Numbered from the stretch's first letter, positions 8,387 through 16,864 are shown. The stretch is DNA of 64,000 nt from Oscillospiraceae bacterium (GCA_015066085.1 SVPA01000003.1:34312-98311), one strand, 5' to 3'. The notes: generated by a model from the sequence alone, not told the origin. Program-made: numbers and translations.

Positions 8387-9169
8387 TTATTTCTTAACTA
8401 CCATTACCTGTTGATTTTCCATGTAAGGAATAGTAATGCTCATAGTTGCTTCTCTATCGGCATTGATAGTCATGCCGTTCCAGATGCAGTCAATGCTCTT
8501 AGCTTTGAGCTCTGCTTCTTTAGAGTTCCAGTTAATTTCTACAAATTCTGCTTCTACACCAAGAATTTCACAAACAGCTTTAGCAAATTCGGTTTCGAAA
8601 CCAACAAGGTTATTGTCGGCATCAAGATAGTTCATAGGAGCAAAATAAGTGATACCAATTATCATTTTACCTTTGTTCTTAATGTACTCCCAATCGGAAT
8701 CTTTTTCAGACTGTTTGAAAGGTTCGAAAGAATCAGTAGCAACGATTCTGTCTTCTAGCTTATAGTTTTTAGCAATCTGTTCAAGTTTACCGTTGTCTTT
8801 TAAGGTTTTAATAGCTTCGTTAACCTTTGCAGTTACATCGGAGCCTTTTCTAAATGCGATTCCGTAATATTCGGGGCTATAGCCATTGCCTTCAACAACG
8901 AGGTCTTCAAAGTCGGTACCTTCACCGATAGAACCAATAGAAAGCACATAGTCTACGATTGCCGCATCGGCAGTTCCGGATTTTACTTCCATAAGAGCTT
9001 TAGTTTGGGTATCTACAGCAGTGTAAGCATAGTCAGTAAGAGTTTTAGCAACCTCTTCACCCGCAGAACCTTTTTCAGCAACAATAATCTTTTGAGTTTC
9101 AGCTCCACACCCTGCAAAACACATGGTTGCTAAAACAAAAACCATAATAAGTGCGATAATTTTTTTCAT
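8387..9169 (-). CDS. Amino-acid-binding lipoprotein with swapped (circularly permuted) lobes
   Basis: Family 3 (SBP_bac_3) binding lipoprotein, 260 aa from the ATG at 9169, which has GGAGGT seven bases upstream. The signal peptide ends in lipobox FAGC with C21. The domain order is unusual. Residues about 27-139 match the second half of a normal binding protein (VAEKGSAGEEV, YYGIAFRKGSDV, LEQIAKNYKL). Residues 140-157 form a linker. Residues about 158-260 match the first half (DWEYIKNKGKMIIGITYFAP, FETEFAKAV, IDCIWNGMTINA, then VMVVKK at the C-terminus). The neighbouring gene at 9272 has these blocks in standard order. The permease and ATPase follow directly, so the protein is probably functional. 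Confidence 0.9.
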   Translation of the reverse strand: MKKIIALIMVFVLATMCFAGCGAETQKIIVAEKGSAGEEVAKTLTDYAYTAVDTQTKALMEVKSGTADAAIVDYVLSIGSIGEGTDFEDLVVEGNGYSPEYYGIAFRKGSDVTAKVNEAIKTLKDNGKLEQIAKNYKLEDRIVATDSFEPFKQSEKDSDWEYIKNKGKMIIGITYFAPMNYLDADNNLVGFETEFAKAVCEILGVEAEFVEINWNSKEAELKAKSIDCIWNGMTINADREATMSITIPYMENQQVMVVKK

Positions 9170-9183
9170 ATTCACTACCTCCA

Positions 9184-9242
9184 TTTTAGTACACTAAAAT
9201 ACTAGTTTACTAAATTATATATTATCTTTTGAAAAAAGTCAA
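9184..9242 (-). promoter_or_regulatory. Sigma-A promoter with palindromic operator-like sites
   Basis: On the minus strand TTGACT (9237-9242) and TATAAT (9214-9219) are 17 bp apart. Downstream of the likely start point is a near-perfect palindrome of 16 bases at 9184-9199 (arms TTTTAGT / ACTAAAA), and next to it a related, weaker TAGT-TT-ACTA dyad at about 9202-9211. Two related dyads in the transcribed leader suggest a repressor site for the amino-acid transporter. Confidence 0.65.
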
Positions 9243-9250
9243 CAAAATAA

Positions 9251-9272
9251 AAAAGCAGATTGCTCCGCTTTT
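9251..9272 (-). terminator. Intrinsic terminator overlapping the stop of the second binding-protein gene
   Basis: A 9-bp stem (AAAAGCGGA / TCTGCTTTT, one G-T pair) with a GCAA tetraloop is followed by T-rich sequence on the minus strand. Its first arm overlaps the stop codon. Confidence 0.75.
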
Positions 9273-10006
9273 TATACCAATTCAATTTCATATTGTTTTG
9301 CAAGTTTTAACAAAGAACCATCTTCAAGCATCTCTTTAATAATTGAATCAAACTTTTCTTTTAAATCTGAACCTTTTCTAAAACCAATACCAAATTCTTC
9401 AATATTAAGCGTTTTAACTTTTTTAAGGTCAGTATGCACCAAAGTATCAAAAATAATCTTATCTACAACACAACCAGAAACATCTCCACTAATTACTGCG
9501 TTAAGACATTCTTTTTGGGTTTTGTAAGTTTTTGGAATAGCGTTTTGTTTAGTTACTAAACGTTCAGCAGAAGAGCCTTTCTCAACCGCTAAAACCATAT
9601 CAGAAATACCTTTTTCATTATCGTAACTGTTATCATCGGAAAGCATAACCAATATTTGAGAATTTATTGCATAAGGAGTTGAAAAAGAAACCTGATCTTC
9701 ATCATTTATAGTATAACCGTTCCAAATACAATCAATATCTTTGCTGTTTAGCTTGCTAACCTTTTCATCCCAGTTAATAACCTTAAATTCAACGCTAAGG
9801 TTAAGTTTTTGCGCTACAAGTTTTGCAAAATCGGCGTCAAAACCAATCCACTCACCATTACCCATAACTATATGCATCGGCGCATATTCAGTAATTCCAA
9901 TTACTATCGTGCCTTTTTCTTCTACATATTTATAGTCCGATTTTTCAAAGCAACCCGCTATAAACAGCATACACGCGCAAAGACAAACAACAACTAACTT
10001 TTTCAA
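9272..10006 (-). CDS. Amino-acid-binding lipoprotein, canonical lobe order
   Basis: Family 3 binding lipoprotein of 244 aa. Lipobox FIAGC places the lipidated cysteine at residue 19. Lobe I starts at about residue 25 (DYKYVEEKGTIVIGITEYAP), lobe II at about 133 (VLAVEKGSSAERL), and the C-terminal helix ends LLKLAKQYEIELV. It has its own promoter and terminator and no permease of its own, so it may serve the transporter next door as an alternative binding protein. Its lobes closely resemble those of the permuted neighbour, which suggests the two share a duplication history. Confidence 0.9.
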   Translation of the reverse strand: MKKLVVVCLCACMLFIAGCFEKSDYKYVEEKGTIVIGITEYAPMHIVMGNGEWIGFDADFAKLVAQKLNLSVEFKVINWDEKVSKLNSKDIDCIWNGYTINDEDQVSFSTPYAINSQILVMLSDDNSYDNEKGISDMVLAVEKGSSAERLVTKQNAIPKTYKTQKECLNAVISGDVSGCVVDKIIFDTLVHTDLKKVKTLNIEEFGIGFRKGSDLKEKFDSIIKEMLEDGSLLKLAKQYEIELV

Positions 10007-10034
10007 GGTTAACCTCCGTAAAATTTATAATACT

Positions 10035-10062
10035 ATTATATCTGATTTCTATTATTTTTCAA
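10035..10062 (-). promoter_or_regulatory. Sigma-A promoter of the second binding-protein gene
   Basis: On the minus strand TTGAAA (10057-10062) and TATAAT (10035-10040) are 16 bp apart. The -35 box overlaps the end of the FliB-like gene. A GGAGG site precedes the start codon. Confidence 0.7.
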
Positions 10063-11035
10063 CATATTTATTAAATTCAAACTTAAAGAGTTTATTAATA
10101 TTACTTGTATTGTGTTCAACTTCTTTGCTGTAAAGTTGAGCTGCATTAATAAATTCAAAATCTATGCTTGAAATTACCATGTATGAAATAATAGAAGATG
10201 TTATTGTTTTATATATTTCTTTTGTGAATGAGGCTTTAATTAAATATCTATATATAAAATAAGATGCCCAAATTTTAAATGTTTCTAAACTATATGAAGG
10301 CTCATTTGTTAAGGCGTTATTTAAAATTTCTTTCCAGTTGTCTCTTAATATTTTATTTTTTAGATGTTTCTTAATTACAATTCTTTTTAAGTTTGTGTCG
10401 TATAAAAAGCAAGAATCATCCAATATATTATTAAACTCTGCATTAATAGCCAGGTTGAATTTATCGGCGTTAATATATTCCTCTACTGTTTTTGAATAGT
10501 TCAACAATATATTAACCAGTTCTTCGAGCGAACCGTTATAACCATCAATATAATTTAAAATTTTATCTCTAATCGCTTTTACTGTATTAAAAGTTTCAGC
10601 GTCTACATTTGTATATTCTGTTATAGGCTCATTGTTTTCTTCGGTGACAAGGACAAGTTTATTATTTGAAATAATTTTCGCGGAAACTTCGCACGAAAAT
10701 GAGAGTCCCCTTTCCTCATATCCTCCAAAGTTATTTATAAATCGTGGATAAAGTCTGCAAGTTCTTGGTAATCCATCGTGATTAATCATAGAATATAGAT
10801 TGCAAAGCCCACAGTTGTTTAAAAAGTAACATGAATTTCCGATATTTTTAAAAGAATTACCGCTAATTCCCTTTTTAAGAGCGTATCCAACGTCGTTGCC
10901 ATCTTTAATAAGAGATTTATATCTAGCCTTTGAGTTCGAATCAAGTTCTACCTGCCAAAATTTACAGCAGGTATCTTTACACTCTGATGCGCTACAAACA
11001 AAGCTTTTGTAAAAAGTAGGGTAACATAGTTTCAT
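10052..11035 (-). CDS. FliB-family (flagellin lysine-N-methylase-like) protein
   Basis: A 327-aa protein with the cysteine pattern of the FliB family: C-x4-C-x3-CC near the N-terminus (CSASECKDTCCKFW) and C-x5-C-x2-C (CYFLNNCGLC), then LPRTCRLYPR. In Salmonella FliB methylates flagellin; many homologues occur in bacteria without flagella and their role is unknown. The cysteines suggest a metal cluster. No flagellar gene is in the window, so flagellin need not be the substrate. I chose the ATG at 11035, preceded by AGAGG, over a TTG six bases upstream. Confidence 0.75.
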   Translation of the reverse strand: MKLCYPTFYKSFVCSASECKDTCCKFWQVELDSNSKARYKSLIKDGNDVGYALKKGISGNSFKNIGNSCYFLNNCGLCNLYSMINHDGLPRTCRLYPRFINNFGGYEERGLSFSCEVSAKIISNNKLVLVTEENNEPITEYTNVDAETFNTVKAIRDKILNYIDGYNGSLEELVNILLNYSKTVEEYINADKFNLAINAEFNNILDDSCFLYDTNLKRIVIKKHLKNKILRDNWKEILNNALTNEPSYSLETFKIWASYFIYRYLIKASFTKEIYKTITSSIISYMVISSIDFEFINAAQLYSKEVEHNTSNINKLFKFEFNKYVEK

Positions 11036-11045
11036 AAACAACCTC

Positions 11046-11091
11046 TAAAAAACCGCTTATGCAAAACGAGATTCTGCAATCAAGCGGTTTT
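11046..11091 (-). terminator. Intrinsic terminator after xerD
   Basis: The arms AAACCGCTT and AAGCGGTTT (9 bp), with an inner TGCA pairing, enclose a long loop and are followed by T on the minus strand. Confidence 0.7.
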
Positions 11092-11977
11092 ATCTTGCCA
11101 ATGGGTGAAATTTATTGTAGTCTTGAGTATATTTGTTTTTCATAAGTTGAGCATAAATTTGAGTAGTTGATATATCAGCATGTCCAAGCATTTCTTTTAT
11201 ATCCTTAAGATTTGCTCCGTTTTCAAGAAGGTGTGCAGCAAAAGAATGTCTTAAAGTATGAGGCGTAATATCCTTCTTTATTTTAGATTTTTGAGCATAA
11301 TACTTAACAATCTTCCAAAAGCCTTGTCTTGAAAGAGGTTCTCCGCTCATATTAGTAAACAATCGTTCTTCGGTCATATCGCTAATGATGGCGGGTCTGA
11401 CACTATTGATATATGTACTTAATGTTTTTATGGCAGCAGGATAAATAGGAATAATGCGTTCATTTTTAGAACCGGTCAGCACAAGAATACCAATTTGCAG
11501 ATTTATATCGGTAAGTTTAACCTCAATCAGTTCGGACACTTTTATGCCTGTTGCGTATAACAATTCAAGCATTGCTTTGTCACGAATACTCTTATAATCG
11601 GTGCCGGAAGGTTGGGCTAAAAGGTTAAGCACCTCTTTACCGGTAAGAATTTCGGGCAACCTCTTTTCAGCGGCGGTCTTTTTAACCTTTATAATTGGAT
11701 TTATATTGCACAAATTATTTTTACTTAAAAAATTAAAATAACAACGAAGAGAGGCTGCGACACGGGTGACTGTACACTGAGATTTACCTAAAACGTTAAG
11801 ATACTCAAAATATCTATCAATTACAGAAGTGTCAACCTGAGATAAATCGGTAATGCCGTTGATTTTACAGTATGTCGAAAACTGCCCGATATCTCTAAGA
11901 TAAGAATCGAGCGTGTTTTTAGAACTTTTCTTTTCATTTGTCAAATAGTTTTCAAAAGACGAAATGAAATCCTGCAT
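11090..11977 (-). CDS. xerD: Tyrosine recombinase XerD-like
   Basis: Tyrosine recombinase of 295 aa with an N-terminal SAM-like DNA-binding domain (about 1-85) and a C-terminal catalytic domain. Catalytic residues seen are the beta-hairpin lysine in TGSKNER, the HTLRHS box, the histidine in LGHADISTTQ and the tyrosine in IYAQ. The position of the first catalytic arginine (ATGLR in E. coli XerD) reads ATGIKVSEL, so lysine replaces arginine. A spoIIM-like gene lies upstream, as in Bacillus where spoIIM and xerD are close, which favours the chromosomal dimer-resolution role over a mobile integrase. Confidence 0.88.
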   Translation of the reverse strand: MQDFISSFENYLTNEKKSSKNTLDSYLRDIGQFSTYCKINGITDLSQVDTSVIDRYFEYLNVLGKSQCTVTRVAASLRCYFNFLSKNNLCNINPIIKVKKTAAEKRLPEILTGKEVLNLLAQPSGTDYKSIRDKAMLELLYATGIKVSELIEVKLTDINLQIGILVLTGSKNERIIPIYPAAIKTLSTYINSVRPAIISDMTEERLFTNMSGEPLSRQGFWKIVKYYAQKSKIKKDITPHTLRHSFAAHLLENGANLKDIKEMLGHADISTTQIYAQLMKNKYTQDYNKFHPLAR

Positions 11978-11993
11978 TTTAACATTCCTTTAT

Positions 11994-12614
11994 CTAAAAA
12001 TTAAAATAACCAATAAATAGAGAAGACATTCCAAGGTCGAAACCGATTGCTAAAAAACCCGTAATCAAGCAAAGTCCGCTGTTTACACAATAACTTTTAA
12101 AATCAGAATAGATATTAACGGGCTTGCTTGATTTAATACAAATACCGCCTAAAAGATAAGAGAAAGCAAAAGACTCTTTTGCAAGAAGCAATAAACCGAA
12201 TACGGTTATTAATGTTTGAGGGAGCAATATTAAAGCGGCAAACATAATACCCTCAAGTTTATATGTAGAATAAAGAAGCCCTGAAAGACAGCCGTAAGCA
12301 AAGCCTTTATAAAGCAGTATTATTGGCGTTGTTGCTGTTCCTATTACCGAGGTGCCGCAAATATAAAGCAAAAAATAGAACGGAAGAATTGATAAAAGCG
12401 AAGCCTTGAACATTTGAAGAAAATCAGCGCTTCTCTTAACCGCAATCATTTCAGAAAGTTTGTCCGTGCTTACAGTATTAAGCGAATCTAGTCTACATAC
12501 TAATATGCTTCCTAAAAAAACGCCCAATATAAAGATTAAAGTGAATACTAAAAACGGCAAATAAGGCCGAAGAGTACTAATATTAAATGTAAATGAATTT
12601 TTCTTCCTTTGCAT
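11994..12614 (-). CDS. spoIIM: Stage II sporulation protein M-like membrane protein
   Basis: A 206-aa protein with five or so hydrophobic segments, of the SpoIIM/DUF95 type. SpoIIM acts with SpoIID and SpoIIP in peptidoglycan remodelling during engulfment. The start is the ATG at 12614, preceded by GGAGG; a longer open frame to 12860 runs antisense-like through proC and is rejected. It sits between proC and xerD with short gaps. The assignment rests on membrane layout, length and the xerD neighbourhood, so family membership is likely but not certain. Confidence 0.7.
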   Translation of the reverse strand: MQRKKNSFTFNISTLRPYLPFLVFTLIFILGVFLGSILVCRLDSLNTVSTDKLSEMIAVKRSADFLQMFKASLLSILPFYFLLYICGTSVIGTATTPIILLYKGFAYGCLSGLLYSTYKLEGIMFAALILLPQTLITVFGLLLLAKESFAFSYLLGGICIKSSKPVNIYSDFKSYCVNSGLCLITGFLAIGFDLGMSSLFIGYFNF

Positions 12615-12669
12615 AGAATGTCCTCCAATGTTTTTTATACATTCTATGCAGAGGATAGGACGAGTATTC

Positions 12670-13473
12670 TTATCTTGAAAGTTCTTTGGCTCTTTTAACG
12701 GTAGAGTTAAGGCAATCATCAAGCACAGCGTCAAACTTATTTGAATCAAGCGAAGCAAGACCTGCTTCTGTCGTTCCTTTAGGGGAAGTAACCATCTTAA
12801 TAAGTTCATCAATGGTTCTGTTGTCATGTTCCACCATTTTTGCAGTACCGACAAAAACATTTAAAACCATTTTTTCTGCATCTTCATTGCTCATGCCGTG
12901 ACCGACCGCAAAATCAATAAAAGATTTCATCGTTCTCATTATATAAGCAGGAGCACTACCGCTTACTGCGGTAATAGTATCAATAAGTTCTTCATCAACA
13001 ACGCAGGATACCCCGCTGCATTCAAAACAACCTTTGATGAAAGAAAATTGTTCGTCAGTTACAGGAGCAGTTTTCACAAGCGCAGAAGCACCAAAGCCGT
13101 ACATAAGAGGTGTATTTGGCATTACTCTTATTACCGGAGCATCAAATTCCAATAATTGTTTAATATAAGATATGCTAATTCCCGCAGCAACATCAATAAA
13201 GCAAGTGCCTTTAGCAACGGATTTTACAGAATTTATAACCTCTGCATATATTTGCGGTTTGACGGTTAAAAAGACAAATTCGCTTTGACTAACTATGTCA
13301 GATTCGCAAGTACCTGCAGTTGCACCTTTTTGAACAAAGGGATTGGTCTTTTCAGGCATACTGTCAAATACGATTATATTCTCAGGCTTTATATAACCCG
13401 AACTGATAATTCCGCTGAATATAGCAGTAGCAATATTACCTGCGCCGATAAAACCGATTTTATATTCAGCCAT
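12670..13473 (-). CDS. proC: Pyrroline-5-carboxylate reductase
   Basis: Last step of proline synthesis, NAD(P)H-dependent reduction of pyrroline-5-carboxylate. The N-terminal Rossmann motif is IGFIGAGNIATAI, and the C-terminal dimer domain carries AVSGSAPAYIMRTMKSF and the motif TSPKGTTEAGL. From the ATG at 13473, which has AGGTGG upstream, it has 267 aa, normal for ProC. No proA or proB is adjacent. It starts a run with spoIIM and xerD behind the promoter at 13513-13541. Confidence 0.95.
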   Translation of the reverse strand: MAEYKIGFIGAGNIATAIFSGIISSGYIKPENIIVFDSMPEKTNPFVQKGATAGTCESDIVSQSEFVFLTVKPQIYAEVINSVKSVAKGTCFIDVAAGISISYIKQLLEFDAPVIRVMPNTPLMYGFGASALVKTAPVTDEQFSFIKGCFECSGVSCVVDEELIDTITAVSGSAPAYIMRTMKSFIDFAVGHGMSNEDAEKMVLNVFVGTAKMVEHDNRTIDELIKMVTSPKGTTEAGLASLDSNKFDAVLDDCLNSTVKRAKELSR

Positions 13474-13512
13474 AAAACCCACCTAATTTCCGTAAATATT
13501 TGTGTAAGTATA

Positions 13513-13541
13513 TTTATACTACAAAAATAATTTTATGTCAA
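13513..13541 (-). promoter_or_regulatory. Sigma-A promoter of proC
   Basis: On the minus strand TTGACA (13536-13541) and TATAAA (13513-13518) are 17 bp apart. The -35 box is embedded in the first of four TTATGTNAAC repeats (plus-strand reading). Confidence 0.7.
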
Positions 13542-13622
13542 CCAAAAAATAACGCTATTATAATATTATGTTAACTTGTTATGTAAACCATACTATATAT
13601 ATGTATTAAACATTATGTCAAC
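13533..13622. repeat. Four TTATGTNAAC direct repeats between proC and fabG
   Basis: Copies lie at 13533-13542, 13566-13575, 13579-13588 and 13613-13622, all in the same orientation, differing only at the N position (C, T, A, C). Spacings are 33, 13 and 34 bases. They sit in the divergent proC-fabG region, and the first covers the proC -35 box, so a shared regulator site is possible. Confidence 0.6.
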
Positions 13623-13650
13623 GCCACTAATTGTGTTATCACTTCCCTCT

Positions 13651-13678
13651 TTTCAAAAAAACTTTTTTGTGTTATAAT
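13651..13678 (+). promoter_or_regulatory. Extended -10 promoter of fabG
   Basis: TGTTATAAT at 13670-13678 is an extended -10 element (TG-n-TATAAT). A weak TTTCAA at 13651-13656 lies 16 bp upstream. The fabG ATG is 31 bases downstream, with AAGGGG in between. Confidence 0.65.
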
Positions 13679-13708
13679 GCTATCAGACTTATAAAAAGGG
13701 GTATGTTT

Positions 13709-14443
13709 ATGAGTAAGACTGTATTAATAACAGGGGCATCAAAAGGAATAGGTGCAAATATGGCAATCCGTTTTGCAGAGAGCGGATACAATGTAATAAT
13801 GAATTACAACACTTCTGTCCAGTCGGCTATTTTGCTTCAGAAATCGCTTAAGGAAAGCGGTTATAGTGTAATTGCTTACAAAGCAAATGTCAAAAACAGA
13901 CTTGAAGTTGACCTAATGATAAAAGAAGCAATCTATCGCTTTGGTGGTATTGATGTTCTAATAAATAATGCAGGTGTTGCAAACCAATCGCTTATTACCG
14001 ATATATCAGAACAAGAATGGAACGATATTATTGGGGTAAATTTAACAGGCGTCTTCAATTGCACACAGGCCGTGCTTCCTCATATGATTAATCAAAAGTC
14101 CGGTTCTATCATCAATATATCATCAATGTGGGGTGAGGTTGGTGCATCTTGTGAAGTAGCCTACTCTGCTGCAAAGGCTGGTGTTATTGGTCTAACGAAG
14201 GCTCTCGCAAAAGAGGTAGGCCCCAGCGGAATAACCGTTAACTGCATAACTCCCGGGCTTATCGATACCGCTATGAATCAAAACCTTGCTATTGAAGATG
14301 TAACTGCAATTATAGACGAGACACCGCTTGGCAGAATCGGTACAACCGATGATATTGCATCGGCAGCGCTTTTCCTCGCCTCAGAACAAGCCTCCTACAT
14401 AACAGGACAGGTCCTCGGTATAAACGGTGGATTTGTGGTATAA
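13709..14443 (+). CDS. fabG: SDR-family 3-oxoacyl-ACP reductase-like protein
   Basis: Short-chain dehydrogenase of 244 aa, the usual FabG length. The cofactor motif TGASKGIG lies at about residues 8-15, NNAG follows, and the catalytic Ser-Tyr-Lys set is in SSMWGEVGASCEVAYSAAKAG. The C-terminus ends ITGQVLGINGGFVV as in FabG. It is a lone gene on the plus strand with its own promoter and terminator and no other fatty-acid genes nearby, so it may be a FabG paralogue of other substrate use. The ATG at 13709 is chosen because the upstream part of the open frame covers the promoter. Confidence 0.85.
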   Translation: MSKTVLITGASKGIGANMAIRFAESGYNVIMNYNTSVQSAILLQKSLKESGYSVIAYKANVKNRLEVDLMIKEAIYRFGGIDVLINNAGVANQSLITDISEQEWNDIIGVNLTGVFNCTQAVLPHMINQKSGSIINISSMWGEVGASCEVAYSAAKAGVIGLTKALAKEVGPSGITVNCITPGLIDTAMNQNLAIEDVTAIIDETPLGRIGTTDDIASAALFLASEQASYITGQVLGINGGFVV

Positions 14444-14471
14444 AAAAAAGACTCCGATTGGAGTCTTTTTT
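14444..14471. terminator. Bidirectional terminator between fabG and mutS2
   Basis: A 12-bp stem (AAAAAAGACTCC / GGAGTCTTTTTT) with a GATT loop. T tracts on both strands let it serve the two convergent genes. Confidence 0.9.
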
Positions 14472-16864
14472 TATGTCCTTATTTCTGCGATAGTTACGCC
14501 TGCTTCTCCCTCGCCGAAAACGCCGAGTCGGAATGTAATAATATTTTTGTTTGACTTTAGGAACTCATGGGTGGCTTTTCTAAGCGCTCCTGTTCCCTTT
14601 CCGTGAATAATAGTAACGCTGGGTATTCCCGCAAGAACTGCGCCGTCAATATATCGGTCAAGTTCAATTATTCCTTCGTCAACCGTCATTCCGCGCATAT
14701 CAAATTCATATCTTGCATCGCGTTCTACCCTTGATTTAAGACCGGTAACTTTTCTTCCTTTTGAAGTTTGATTATCCTTTTTAGGAGCATCACACAGTTT
14801 TAAATTTTTAACATCAGTCCAACTTTTAAGGCCGCCGATAGCAACAAGCGCCCTTTGTCTATCTTTAGATAATTGTTCGACAGTTGCTTGCTTATTAAGG
14901 TCACGAACCGTAACTGAATCTCCTAAAGCCAGTTCTCTTGGTAAAGAATAATCATCATTATCCAAAACGGAAACAGGGTCCGATTCATTCTGGATACCCT
15001 CGATAACATTTTTGCTGTTTTTAATTGCTTTTCCATATAGTTCAGAGGCATTATCTGCATTAAATTTTTTCTTGATATCTTCAAGTTCAAGAATGAGATT
15101 ATTAGACTTATAACGAGCGTTATCAACTATATATAAAGCATCATTTTTTGCTTTTTCGAGTATTGACTCCTTCTTTGCGTTAGCGTCAGAAAGAGTTTTT
15201 TGTGCTTCGTCTAATAACTTTTCTGCCTTTTGTCTTTCAGATTTGGCAGATGAGCGTTCCTTATCAAGTTCAAGCCTTGCAATTTCAAGCGCTTTGGTTA
15301 CCTTTTCGAGTTGTCGCTCATCATCGGCAATAAAGGTATCAGCCATATCAATAATATTCTCGGGTATGCCAAGTTTCTTTGAAATTGCAAATGCATTTGA
15401 ACGACCTGGAACACCAACGAGAAGTTTGTAGGTTGGTTTTAATGTTTTTATATCGAACTCACAAGAAGCGTTTTCAACCCTAAAAGTATCGATTGCGTAA
15501 CTTTTTAGTTCAGGATAATGAGTTGTTGCAACGGTTTTAGCCCCGTTTTCAGCAAGAGTTATAAGAATTGCTTTAGCAAGAGCAGCGCCTTCAACGGGGT
15601 CAGTTCCTCCACCAAGTTCATCAAGCAAAACAAGACTGTTGTTAACCGATTCTTCAAGGATTTTAATAATATTTACCATATGGGAAGAAAAAGTAGACAA
15701 CGACTGCTCAATACTTTGTTCGTCACCAATATCAACAAGTATTCTCTCGAAATAAGAAATCTCACTACCTTCATTTGCAGGAATAAGCATACCGCACATC
15801 GACATTAAAGTAAGAAGTCCTATCGTTTTAAGGGTAACTGTTTTTCCGCCTGTATTTGGACCTGTAATAACTAATGTGTCATAATCTGTTCCGAGAGAAA
15901 CCGAAATAGGGACAACTTTTTGTCTGTCAATAAGCGGATGTCTTGCCTCTTTAAGAACTATTCTTCCGCTATTGTTCATTTTAGGCATAGTAGCCTTCAT
16001 TTTATAGGCAAGATTCGCCTTTGCAAAAACCAGATTAAGTTCGCAAAGCGCTTTGTATGACATTCTTATAGTATCAGAAAATTCAGAAACCTTAAGGGAA
16101 AGTTCGGCAAGAATTCTTTCAATTTCTTCCCTTTCTTTCGACATTAAAACTCTAATTTCATTATTAGATTCAACTACTGACATAGGTTCAATAAACAAGG
16201 TTGAACCCGATGAAGAAGTATCGTGAACAATTCCGGGTATTTCGTTTTTACATTCGGATTTTACCGGAACAACATATCTGCCGTCACGCTGTGTAACAAT
16301 GGCTTCCTGAAGATATTTGGCTTTGCCGTGATTCTTAATAATCGAATCTAATTTCTCCTTGATTAAGGCGGATTCTCTTCGAATTTTACGGCGGATATCG
16401 GCAAGGGCTACCGAAGCATTGTCATGCATCTCTTCAGGGCTTTTAATTGCCAAAGAAATTGTGTCTTCAATAAATTTATTAGGAGATAGGGCGTTGAACA
16501 GGTCATTGAGTTTAACGACCGCAGTTTCTGATATATTATTGCGCCATTCTTTAACGCCTCTAATAACCCTTAGACAGTCGGCAACAGACAATAAATCCCC
16601 CATTGTCAAAACGGCCCCAACCTCACATTTTGTAAGCAGAGGGTCGGGCTTTGCGGGATTGCCAAAAGACGGTGTAGCATATTTTGCTGAAAGTATATAT
16701 GCTTCATCGGTCTTTTCAAGTTCACTTATTACGGTTTGAAAGTCACAAAAAGGGCGCAGACCAAGAGCGACCGCTTTAGCCGAATCCATACTTGCCTGTT
16801 CAGAAAGGAGTTTAAGAACAGAAATAAGTTCAAGTGAATTATAATATTTTTCAAATTCGTACAT
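14471..16864 (-). CDS. mutS2: MutS2 endonuclease/ATPase
   Basis: MutS2 of 797 aa, with the MutS core and ATPase, a coiled coil and a C-terminal Smr nuclease domain. Walker A is TGPNTGGKTVTLKT at about residue 330, followed by the LLDELGGGTDP Walker B region. A long charged coiled coil spans about 510-620. The Smr domain has DMRGMTVDEG and IIHGKGTGALR. In Bacillus MutS2 acts in ribosome rescue and in limiting homologous recombination. It follows recO by 12 bases in the era-recO run. Confidence 0.96.
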   Translation of the reverse strand: MYEFEKYYNSLELISVLKLLSEQASMDSAKAVALGLRPFCDFQTVISELEKTDEAYILSAKYATPSFGNPAKPDPLLTKCEVGAVLTMGDLLSVADCLRVIRGVKEWRNNISETAVVKLNDLFNALSPNKFIEDTISLAIKSPEEMHDNASVALADIRRKIRRESALIKEKLDSIIKNHGKAKYLQEAIVTQRDGRYVVPVKSECKNEIPGIVHDTSSSGSTLFIEPMSVVESNNEIRVLMSKEREEIERILAELSLKVSEFSDTIRMSYKALCELNLVFAKANLAYKMKATMPKMNNSGRIVLKEARHPLIDRQKVVPISVSLGTDYDTLVITGPNTGGKTVTLKTIGLLTLMSMCGMLIPANEGSEISYFERILVDIGDEQSIEQSLSTFSSHMVNIIKILEESVNNSLVLLDELGGGTDPVEGAALAKAILITLAENGAKTVATTHYPELKSYAIDTFRVENASCEFDIKTLKPTYKLLVGVPGRSNAFAISKKLGIPENIIDMADTFIADDERQLEKVTKALEIARLELDKERSSAKSERQKAEKLLDEAQKTLSDANAKKESILEKAKNDALYIVDNARYKSNNLILELEDIKKKFNADNASELYGKAIKNSKNVIEGIQNESDPVSVLDNDDYSLPRELALGDSVTVRDLNKQATVEQLSKDRQRALVAIGGLKSWTDVKNLKLCDAPKKDNQTSKGRKVTGLKSRVERDARYEFDMRGMTVDEGIIELDRYIDGAVLAGIPSVTIIHGKGTGALRKATHEFLKSNKNIITFRLGVFGEGEAGVTIAEIRT

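Noticed and set aside
12615..12860. Long N-terminal extension of the SpoIIM-like frame
   Set aside because: It runs through proC in another frame; the ATG at 12614 has a good GGAGG site.
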